DNA of 64,000 nucleotides, from NCBI GenBank assembly GCA_030684575.1, contig JAUXVD010000008.1, forward strand, positions 248,001 to 312,000, read 5' to 3'. Both the position numbers and the translations under genes were made by a program. Below, one piece after another: positions 52,902 through 60,094 of this stretch. The notes under the pieces are model-generated. The model had not been told where the DNA came from and did not search any database. It worked only from the letters and a program-made list of their open reading frames with translations. How positions within the stretch are numbered: the first letter of the stretch is position 1; each line of letters opens with the position of its first letter. The DNA comes from Nitrospirota bacterium. Lineage in GTDB: Bacteria > Nitrospirota > Nitrospiria > Nitrospirales > Nitrospiraceae.

Positions 52902-53354
52902 ATGACGAAACCACGAATCTTGCTCGCCGACGACCACCCGGAATTGTTGAGCGCGCTGCGCGGCTTGCTCGAAGATGGATTGGGTGAGGTGGTGGGTATG
53001 GAGACGGACGGGCAGCCGCTTATCGAAGCGGCCATCCGGCTGGAGCCGGACATTATTATTTTAGATATTTCGATGCCGACGATGAATGGGCTGGACGCCA
53101 CGCGCGCGTTACAGATCTGTGTCCCGCAGAGCAAGGTGATCATCCTCACGGTCCATCGGGAGCCGGTCTACGTGTCCTTAGCCTTTAAGGCGGGAGCCCG
53201 CGGCTATCTCCTCAAACGAACGTCCCTCTATACAGAATTGCCGCAAGCCCTGCTGCATGTGCTCGCGGGCGATCGCTATCTCGGGCATGGACTGGGAGAG
53301 CGAGAGGCGTGGGAATGTGTCGAGGGCGCAAACCTGTCGGCCAGGATGTCGTAG
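52902..53354 (+). CDS. Single-domain response regulator (receiver without output domain)
   Basis: The 150 residues contain a full receiver domain (DD pair in LLADDHPELL, aspartate in IIILDISMPTMNG, lysine in YLLKRT) and about 25 further residues of no recognised domain. It resembles the receiver of the NarL-type protein just upstream but lacks its DNA-binding part. It may act as a phosphate sink, or be a truncated regulator. ATG at 52902 follows GAGAAGAGGAC; an upstream frame start at 52857 is weaker. Confidence 0.83.
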   Translation: MTKPRILLADDHPELLSALRGLLEDGLGEVVGMETDGQPLIEAAIRLEPDIIILDISMPTMNGLDATRALQICVPQSKVIILTVHREPVYVSLAFKAGARGYLLKRTSLYTELPQALLHVLAGDRYLGHGLGEREAWECVEGANLSARMS

Positions 53355-53523
53355 CAGGAGATGGCCGAATTCGATGCCTGGTATGTCTTCGGGGTTGACC
53401 ATCGCTTGGAGGTCCACCCGTGAGAAGAATGCAAACGGGTAGGGAGTCTTTTTTCTCCGGCATGGGGCCATGAAGGCTCCCGGCCCCGGATCTCTCTGCT
53501 GCCTGTGAAGGCGACGAGTGGCG

Positions 53524-54369
53524 TTACGGCTCGCGAATGAATCGTGGTTTATCTCTCACGGACACCATCTTGACCAGGTCCCGCACAGACACCATGCCGA
53601 CCACCTTGTTGCCCTCTGTCACGGCGAGGTGGCGAATCCGTTCCTCGGCCATGAGCCGACTGGCGTCGCGAACGGTCCGGTTGATGTCGATCTGAATCAG
53701 GGGGTAGTTCATCACGGTTCCGACCTTGGTGCTGCCTGCAGGGAGATGGGAGGCCATCCCTTTTCTCACCACATCGGTTTCGGTCACGATTCCGACCATC
53801 TCTCCCGCTTCCATCACGAGGAGTGAGCCGATCCGCTTCTCCGCCATCGTCTGCGCCGCCTCCAGCACCGTCCGTTCACTTGTAATGGTTTTCAGCGCCT
53901 GGTGCATGAGCACGCTGAGGGGCCGGTACACCTTGTCGAGGCCATGGATGGGGCCCCCTTCTGAATCGACGAAATAGCGCGCGAGATCTCGTATCGACAT
54001 GATCCCGACGATCTCATCTTTGTCCGAGACGCAGAGATAGCGGACATGGTTCGTTTCCATCAGATGGCTCGCATCCAACATGGGGCGATCCGGTGCGATC
54101 GTCAGCAGCGGGCTGGTCATGATGTGATCCACCATCGTCAGGGAAGGATCGAGTCCTTTGGCGAGCACGTTCCTGATCAGGTCCGTCTCAGTCACGATCC
54201 CCGACTTGCTGGTCATGCGGCCGTCTGCATCGGTTGACTCGACCAACAGGGAGCCAAGGCGTTTCTCGCGCATACGCTCTGCGGCCTCCACGATCGTGGC
54301 CCCAGGCCGGATGACCTCCAAATACCGATGCATGAAATGTCCTATCGTGGATCCTGACTGCACAGTCAT
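53524..54369 (-). CDS. Protein with four CBS domains
   Basis: The 281-residue product consists of two Bateman modules, four CBS repeats. Each repeat starts with a phrase like VVEAAERMREKRLGSLLV or VRDASRLMAEERIRHLAV and continues with GIVTETDLIR or GMVSVRDLVK. CBS pairs bind adenosine nucleotides or related ligands and sense energy charge. ATG at 54369 follows GAAAGGAAC. Related CBS proteins are common in low-oxygen and stress regulons, as is suggested by the other genes of this region. Confidence 0.9.
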   Translation of the reverse strand: MTVQSGSTIGHFMHRYLEVIRPGATIVEAAERMREKRLGSLLVESTDADGRMTSKSGIVTETDLIRNVLAKGLDPSLTMVDHIMTSPLLTIAPDRPMLDASHLMETNHVRYLCVSDKDEIVGIMSIRDLARYFVDSEGGPIHGLDKVYRPLSVLMHQALKTITSERTVLEAAQTMAEKRIGSLLVMEAGEMVGIVTETDVVRKGMASHLPAGSTKVGTVMNYPLIQIDINRTVRDASRLMAEERIRHLAVTEGNKVVGMVSVRDLVKMVSVRDKPRFIREP

Positions 54370-54827
54370 AGTCGTTCCTTTCATTCCTCAGACCGCTAGC
54401 TGCGTTGCGCCGCGCTCACGCCTTGTGAGAGCCAAGATCGATCAGGGTCGTTCGACTCTCTCGCAGTGAACTGCATATGGCGAGCCAGGATAGTGTCCTT
54501 GGGGTGTAGAGCAGGGTATGTGTTTTCCTGATGGAATCAAGCGGGTACGTGCAGGTCGAACGGTTGGCGAGTATGGAGAGAGTCGGGAGGGGGCAATGTG
54601 CCACATCTTCGAGGGAGAGGTTGCGGTAAATGGCTACAGTGAGAGGGGAGGGAGGTGGATGATCTGCTGCGCTCGCGCAGCCTCGGTTGACTTAGGCCGA
54701 ATCATATCTATGAAACAACCAACCTGCCAAGCCTGAGGGACGTCTTCCTGGACGTCATTCTCAAGGCGAACACAGATGAATGCTTTGTACGATGGCTGTC
54801 TCTCACATAGCCAGGAAGGAGATTTCT
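54370..54827. other. 458-base stretch without a supported gene
   Basis: No frame here has a good ribosome site and protein-like composition. A short GCTGCGCTCGCGCAGCCTCGG segment near 54665 resembles the core of the type II repeat. Upstream promoters for the divergent genes presumably lie here. Confidence 0.5.
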
Positions 54828-55070
54828 ATGAAAGGAACTGTGACGACGAGAACGAATCAAGCCAAGAAGCGGTCGCTCGATTGCTGCCATCGATGCGGCG
54901 GGTTGATGTTGTCGGAACTCTCGGGTGACACTGGCGCGGTGGAATCGCGTTGTGTGACATGCGGCGAACGGGTCGATCAGGTGATTCTGGCTCACCGTCA
55001 GCATCACCGCGCGCGACCAGAAGTGGAAGAGTCGTTCGCCGGGGGATGGCACTCTCGCGTGAACGGGTAG
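54828..55070 (+). CDS. Small zinc-ribbon protein, paralogue of 43716
   Basis: The 80-residue product has CCHRCGGLMLSE near residue 19 and RCVTCGERVDQVILAHRQ near 41, a probable four-cysteine zinc site that matches the motif order in the product of 43716-44045. AGGAAGGAG precedes the ATG strongly. No DNA-binding domain is evident beyond the ribbon. The 289 bases that follow to 55359 show no gene. Confidence 0.75.
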   Translation: MKGTVTTRTNQAKKRSLDCCHRCGGLMLSELSGDTGAVESRCVTCGERVDQVILAHRQHHRARPEVEESFAGGWHSRVNG

Positions 55071-55359
55071 AGTGGACGAGAATTTCGCTGAGACTGTGGT
55101 GTCTTGTCCAGGACCTGCGAGGAAGATACAACCGAAGCGGAGGCTGGTTCAGAGAGTTCTTTCTCCAACGTGGAGGCCTTGGAGGAGCTTTAGGCTTCCC
55201 GCCATCTCAGCGGGCCTGCTCACCACCCCTGCGCTCGACCTCGATGTCCTTCACTGTTCCTCTCACCGAGGCCTCCGCTCACTTCTAAGATAACCATACT
55301 TCTGGAGAGGTCAATGGTCAGGCTGCGAGGCCGTGAGGTCTTCCTGTGAGAGCCGCCTT

Positions 55360-56112
55360 CTATTTCTTGTCCTTGTCGACGGTGCGTTCGCGTAGCCGGC
55401 GGACGAGCTCCCGGTAGGAGTCGGAGCGGATGATCTTGCCGAACTGGCTGCGGTAATTTTTGACCAGGCTGACTCCGTCCACGATGATGTCGTAGGCATG
55501 CCACGTCCCGTCTTGGACGTGCAGCCGGTAATCCATCGGGATTTCGACTTTGCTCGACCGCAGTTCGGTCCGGACCTCCGCATAGTTTCCCTCGATCCGT
55601 TCGGAGAGATAGTGTACTTGTTCTCCAGAATAGCCTTCGATTTTTTCGGCATAACGGTCGGAAAGAAAGCTCTTGAAGAGTTCGACGAATTCGGTTTGCT
55701 CACCAGCCGTGAGGGGCGTCCAGTTGGACGCGAGCGCTCGCTTCGACATTTCCCTGTAGTCGAAGTGGGATGAGATGACTTCTTCGAGCAGCTGCCGACG
55801 AGGGATACGCTTGGCCGGACTGGACAGCTTGGGGTCCTCCACGATGCGGAACACTTCCGTGATCGTGGAACGGACCGCTTCAGTGGGAGGCTCCGTGGGC
55901 TGGTCGGAAGAGCCGAAGGCGGTGGAGCAGGCCAGCGCGATAAGCATGAGGTGCAGTGCGAAGGACGAACTTCGAACGATCCAAGCCCTGCGGGAAGTCG
56001 CAGCGGTACCAGCCTGTCTCAACGGGGAGCAGGCAGAGGAGCCGAGAGCTGGCCGCTGCGGTGATGCCATTCGAGGCGACCCGATAGGCTCTGCGAGAGT
56101 AGTTAATGGCAT
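55360..56112 (-). CDS. mlaC: MlaC-like periplasmic phospholipid-binding protein
   Basis: The 250-residue product carries a hydrophobic signal segment (SFALHLMLIALACSTAFG) about 55 residues from its start, then an MlaC-type domain: TITEVFRIVEDPKLSS, FDYREMSKRALASNWTPL, EFVELFKSFLSDRYAEKIEG and VQDGTWHAYDIIVDGVSLV. MlaC carries phospholipids across the periplasm for the Mla transporter, whose MlaEFD genes are at 0.5-3.4 kb, 52 kb away. ATG at 56112 follows GGAAGGAG at 9 bases; an internal ATG at 56070 would shorten the long leader. Confidence 0.83.
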   Translation of the reverse strand: MPLTTLAEPIGSPRMASPQRPALGSSACSPLRQAGTAATSRRAWIVRSSSFALHLMLIALACSTAFGSSDQPTEPPTEAVRSTITEVFRIVEDPKLSSPAKRIPRRQLLEEVISSHFDYREMSKRALASNWTPLTAGEQTEFVELFKSFLSDRYAEKIEGYSGEQVHYLSERIEGNYAEVRTELRSSKVEIPMDYRLHVQDGTWHAYDIIVDGVSLVKNYRSQFGKIIRSDSYRELVRRLRERTVDKDKK

Positions 56113-56138
56113 CAGAGCCCCACTCCTTCCATGACGCA

Positions 56139-56339
56139 TCAATCCAGCAGGAACGTCACCTTCAGATGCACGCGATACAGGGCGACCTTACCATTGTCGA
56201 TCACCACATGTTGCTCCTTCACCCAAGCCGACTTGATGCCGCGCAGGGTTTTGGATGCCCGGGCGATCCCGCTCTGAATGGCATCCTCGAAACTTTTTGG
56301 CGATTCCGAACTCAGCTCGGTGATTTTGGCGACGGACAT
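56139..56339 (-). CDS. Dodecin
   Basis: The 66-residue product matches dodecin, a flavin-storage protein that forms a dodecamer, in VAKITELSSESPKSFEDAI and GIKSAWVKEQHVVIDNGKVA. The tryptophan in SAWVKEQ stacks on flavin in characterised family members. AAAGGAGGC precedes the ATG strongly. It is followed 26 bases downstream by the MlaC-like gene on the same strand. Confidence 0.88.
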   Translation of the reverse strand: MSVAKITELSSESPKSFEDAIQSGIARASKTLRGIKSAWVKEQHVVIDNGKVALYRVHLKVTFLLD

Positions 56340-56891
56340 GGGACGCCTCCTTTGTTACGCACGTGAGCGATGGTCAGACCGACGTTGCTACTTTTCAGTC
56401 TGTAGCTCAAAGGCTCAGCTCTCAACTCACTACGGAGCAAGCGACATGCCGCCAGGCTGTGGCAAGACCCTATTGAAAGAATGGTGGCAGCGCTTGGGGT
56501 TACGGCGCGGGAATGAAGATGAGAGGGGCGGTCCGACCACGATCTCAGGGCAAAGTGCCTCAAACCTCAGAATTCCACTGCTGCAAAGTGCGACAGGGGT
56601 AAGGGCAGCCTCCTTCGTCGTGATGGCGAGGTCGAACTGCCAAGATCATATTTCACCCACACATCATCGAGGATCTTCTGGTGCCCCGCTGTCAAGGTGA
56701 GGTCTCGGGTTTCGAGCACAGGTGTCGGCATTGGTGCAGAGCAACCTTCTCAGGTTGAGGTGTTTGTCCGCAGTACAAGGGAGAGATTCTGCAGTGAATG
56801 GAGGCGTTGCGCATTCTGGAAAAATTCGTGAATCACAATGCCGCTGGCATCGCTGTTGCGTCTGCGAGAGCAGGAGAAGGGAGACCATCTC
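56340..56891. other. 552-base stretch without a supported gene
   Basis: Several frames are open here, but none has a ribosome site, a recognisable domain or a protein-like composition. The divergent promoters for dodecin and for the oxidoreductase gene probably lie in it. Confidence 0.5.
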
Positions 56892-57479
56892 ATGGCGAAA
56901 CGTATCACGATCATTCAAGGTCATCCCGACGCGCAGGCGCGCCATTTTTGCCATGCGTTGGCGGACGAGTATGCGAGGGGTGCGGAAGACGGCGGTCACG
57001 AAGTCCGGTGTATCGAAGTCGCTACGTTGGATGTTCCCCTTCTGCGAACGAAGGCAGACTTTGAGAAGGGAACACCGCCGGAAGCCATCAAGCAAGCCCA
57101 GGAGGCGATCAGGTGGGCGAACCATCTCGTCATCATTTATCCCCTCTGGCTCGGGTCGATGCCAGCGCTGCTCAAAGTGTTTTTCGAACAGGTCTTGCGC
57201 CCGGGCTTTGCGTTTGAATATCAGAAGTCCGGCGGGATGGCGAAGAAGCTGCTCACTGGCAGGTCCGCAAGAATCGTGGTGACGATGGGCATGCCGGCCT
57301 TCGTCTACCGCTGGATTTTCTTTGCGCACAGCCTCAAGAGCCTCCGGCGCAACATCCTCTGGTTCTGCGGTATCGGGCCGATCCGGTCGACGCTCATCGG
57401 TTCTATCGAAGGGATAGACGAGACGCAGCGGTTGGAATGGCTGGATGAGATGCGGGGGCTGGGGGAGGCGGGGAAGTAG
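56892..57479 (+). CDS. NAD(P)H:quinone oxidoreductase-like flavodoxin-fold protein
   Basis: The 195-residue product has a flavodoxin-like fold start, RITIIQGHPDAQARHFCHAL, then the family phrase VIIYPLWLGSMPALLKVFFEQVL and SARIVVTMGMPA. It resembles NQO1/MdaB-type flavoproteins that reduce quinones by two electrons. GGAGAAGGGAGACC precedes the ATG at 56892. Its neighbours do not fix a pathway, though flavin storage by dodecin lies 550 bases upstream on the opposite strand. Confidence 0.87.
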   Translation: MAKRITIIQGHPDAQARHFCHALADEYARGAEDGGHEVRCIEVATLDVPLLRTKADFEKGTPPEAIKQAQEAIRWANHLVIIYPLWLGSMPALLKVFFEQVLRPGFAFEYQKSGGMAKKLLTGRSARIVVTMGMPAFVYRWIFFAHSLKSLRRNILWFCGIGPIRSTLIGSIEGIDETQRLEWLDEMRGLGEAGK

Positions 57480-57890
57480 ACGGGTGGTGAAGGGTGGGCA
57501 GCTTCGGGAGCGACATCATGCGATGCGTCGTTGTCGCCATTGAACTCTTGCATGTTGTCTCGCGTGCGCCTCTGAAGCTGTGCCACCCTGGTGCCATATT
57601 GGTGCACGCATATCCTTCATGCCTACTGGTTCAGATTTTGTGCGATGCCGCACCCTTCCTGCCCATCGCTTCCAGCCGCAGCATATTTGGTGGGGAAGGA
57701 TAACGAGCGAACGCGGAAGGATCATATAGGCGGATGGTGCTCGTTCGATGCGCGGAGTTCAGAGCAGCCCAGCCTCATCCCTCTTGAGAAGGAAAAAAAT
57801 TGAAGACGGGGCATGGCGCTCGATGTACACCACCAGCCGTCTTGCTGGAGGCCGATAGGGTCCGGCGACGTCGTTCTCCCGCGATCCTCG
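57480..57890. other. Gap with a type II repeat fragment
   Basis: No supported gene. Near 57737-57755, GTGCTCGTTCGATGCGCGG matches the right half of the type II repeat core, with other degenerate repeat sequence before it. The complementary arm is not recognisable. Confidence 0.5.
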
Positions 57891-58136
57891 TCATTGATGA
57901 TGGACGGAAGGTGCGGATGCGGATCCCTTCTTATGGTTTGGCAGCCGGATCATGTAGCGACGCTCGGCGCCGAAGGTGACCAGCACTATGCCCCGGCGGC
58001 TCAGCCGATCGACCTCGTTAAAGACCTGGCCCCAGGACAGGTCGGGGAGATGCTTGGTCAACGTATCCAGATCGCATCCATGCATGCGTGTGACTTCGCC
58101 GAGTATGCGATTGGTCACGGGATTCTGTGAAGTCAT
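57891..58136 (-). CDS. Small winged-helix-like protein, paralogue C
   Basis: The 81-residue product has CDLDTLTKHLPDLSWGQVFN, then EVDRLSRRGIV and a YMIRLPNH strand, matching the paralogues at 38095 and 44540 in the W-x-Q-V/L-F and V-D-R-L core. GGGAGGATC precedes the ATG at 58136. It lies between two minus-strand genes without a clear operon. A DNA-binding role is inferred from the fold only. Confidence 0.72.
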   Translation of the reverse strand: MTSQNPVTNRILGEVTRMHGCDLDTLTKHLPDLSWGQVFNEVDRLSRRGIVLVTFGAERRYMIRLPNHKKGSASAPSVHHQ

Positions 58137-58191
58137 GATCAGATCCTCCCTTTCTGGTTTGAACCTCCACTGCAACCTCGGGCACGACTCG

Positions 58192-58506
58192 TCAGTACTG
58201 TGAACAGCCTCCCCATTCCCCGCTTGCGCCCCATCGATCGCTCAGACCGAGCGCGCTGCGGGCTCGGTTCAGTGTCTGCGCGTAGGGTGAGCAGGATGTA
58301 TGTGTGCCGTACGTCGTCAGCCTGAACGGAAATGCACTCAGCCGTGTGGCCGGCGGAACAAGAGGTTCGGCAGGCGCGACGGAAGCCGGCAGAATAATCG
58401 GAGCCTCAGAGGGCTGAATGAGATTCGGTGCTGGCACAGAGAAGATCGAAGGCCCCAGGACCAGTGCCAAGAGGGGAAGGACTCGTCGGCGACCGACAGT
58501 TCCCAT
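58192..58506 (-). CDS. Hypothetical exported protein
   Basis: The 104-residue product begins MGTVGRRRVLPLLALVLG, a basic start and hydrophobic stretch typical of a signal peptide, and continues as a proline- and alanine-rich region with two pairs of cysteines near the end (TSCSPYAQ and GGCSQY). GCGAGGAT precedes the ATG at 58506. Composition is ordinary, but no family is recognised. The 218 bases upstream of it hold no supported gene. Confidence 0.45.
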   Translation of the reverse strand: MGTVGRRRVLPLLALVLGPSIFSVPAPNLIQPSEAPIILPASVAPAEPLVPPATRLSAFPFRLTTYGTHTSCSPYAQTLNRARSALGLSDRWGASGEWGGCSQY

Positions 58507-58724
58507 GAGGATCCTCGCTCTAAAGCGATCCATGTTCAGCGCCGGAAGCGCGACGTCACATTGTCCGGCGTAGGAGTGATGGAGACTGCGGCGAGATCCG
58601 GCGCGCAGGATGACCAGGTAGAAGCGTGCGGAAGAGCCAGCAGCCACCGTCACTGGAATGTCATAAATAATGCTACGCCCAGAGAGAGGATCGGTCAAGC
58701 GTTCCCACTGAGCCTGCGCGATGA

Positions 58725-59699
58725 TTAACGGGCGCCGTGCACGAGGATCTGACGGCTGCGATAGATCGACAGCGCGCGCTGTGTCGATTCCTCTGCTTCG
58801 GCACTCCATCCCATTTTCCGATAGAGATCGGCCAACAGAGACAACGCGGTCGCCTCCGTCGCGGCATCGCGCAAGGTTTGAGAGAGAAAGACTGCGCGTT
58901 TCCCCAATGCGATGCCTTCGGTCAGCCGTCCCTCCTCACCATCCACATGCGCAAGCCGGAGCCGCAGCATCGCTTCGATCGTCATATTCTGTTCGACTTC
59001 AGCCAGGCGAAGGCCCTCGTCGTAATACCGCCGCGCATCTTTCGTTCGATCCAGCAGCCAGTGCGCGTGCCCCAGTGCCACGACCGCCGCAAGTTGCTGA
59101 CCGCGATTCTGTCGGGTGCGCGCGTCTTGCCACGCCTGTTGCAGCAACGACAGTCCTGGCTCGGGTATTCCGTCACCGACATCGAGCAGGCCCAGCTGCA
59201 CCAACGATTCGTTCCATCCCTGTCGATCGTTCGTACGTTCGAACAGGGTGATCGCCAGGCTGAACGATGCACGAGCGTTGTCGAGGCGTCCAAGCCGGGC
59301 CGAGACGCGCCCCCTGACCAGTAACGCCCGCGCATGAGCGGTCCGGTCGGATGACCTGGCAAAAAGAGGAAGGGCCTCTTGGAGCGCCGCGTCGGCATCC
59401 TGGATCTTGCCTTGCCGTTCATACACCTGTGCGATTTTCACCAAGGCGGTGGCCACGCCGCGGGCCTGCTGGTGCTCCCGAAAGGTCGACAACGCGAGCT
59501 GATAGTAGGTCAGCGTTTCAGGAAAGTGATGCTGGTGGTCGTGGACCTCGCCGATGCGGAGTAATTCGTCGCCCGTGAGCGTTTTGGCCGTAGACATTTG
59601 CTGAACAGGCACAGCGTGGGAAAGAGACCAGGCAGGACTCTGGCTCGACAGTGGAACGAGCAGCAGAAGCCAGGCAGCCATCACGATGCAGCCCTCCAT
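58725..59699 (-). CDS. Exported TPR-repeat protein
   Basis: After a signal peptide (AAWLLLLVPLSSQSPAWS) the 324-residue product has about seven TPR-like helical repeats, for example ALVKIAQVYERQGKIQDADA, ARALLVRGRVSARLGRLDNA and ALSLLADLYRKMGWSAEAEE. TPR arrays mediate protein binding; the partner is unknown. The start is uncertain: ATG at 59699 follows a GAGGCG site, ATG at 59681 follows GGAGGG, and the frame opens at 59756. It is divergent from the AsmA-like gene. Confidence 0.78.
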   Translation of the reverse strand: MEGCIVMAAWLLLLVPLSSQSPAWSLSHAVPVQQMSTAKTLTGDELLRIGEVHDHQHHFPETLTYYQLALSTFREHQQARGVATALVKIAQVYERQGKIQDADAALQEALPLFARSSDRTAHARALLVRGRVSARLGRLDNARASFSLAITLFERTNDRQGWNESLVQLGLLDVGDGIPEPGLSLLQQAWQDARTRQNRGQQLAAVVALGHAHWLLDRTKDARRYYDEGLRLAEVEQNMTIEAMLRLRLAHVDGEEGRLTEGIALGKRAVFLSQTLRDAATEATALSLLADLYRKMGWSAEAEESTQRALSIYRSRQILVHGAR

Positions 59700-59756
59700 G
59701 TTCCGAACGCCTCGACGGGCTCCTGCGCCATGTCGATGGTTCAGAGAAGACTTCAT

Positions 59757-60094
59757 CCCTCGCAGGATCGACTAAAAGGATGCGCTCGCGGGGTTATGAG
59801 GTCAAGGGCGGAAGATCGGGAGCGGTCAGCCGCCCTTCTTGCTCGCAGAGCCCCCACGATAAAACTGTGGTCGCTCGATGCGCGCAGTGAAGGGCAGCCT
59901 CGACCGCTCCCTTTAGCAGATGTTTGGAGCAGAGGAGGAGGGTAGCCCGTTAGTCTCCTGTGCTCGCGCAACGCGCGCATGACCTTGTTTCCGTCCTGAT
60001 TTCGGCCTCCGTCCCTCGTGGAGGGTTTACTGCTTCCTTACCAGCTCTCACCTTGGTAAGCTTTTTTCAGGGCGTATGTATTGATGACATCTGA
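59757..60094. repeat. Gap with type II hairpin repeat and half copy
   Basis: Arms 59818-59838 and 59889-59911 are complementary apart from a short insertion, around the right core half TCGCTCGATGCGCGCAGTG (59871-59889). A separate left half, GCTCGCGCAACGCGCG, follows at 59962-59977. No gene was found in this 338-base stretch, which should also hold promoters for the divergent TPR and AsmA-like genes. Confidence 0.7.

Noticed and set aside
56278-56700. Plus-strand frame of 140 codons between dodecin and the oxidoreductase
   Set aside because: It overlaps the dodecin gene antisense at its start and has irregular composition.
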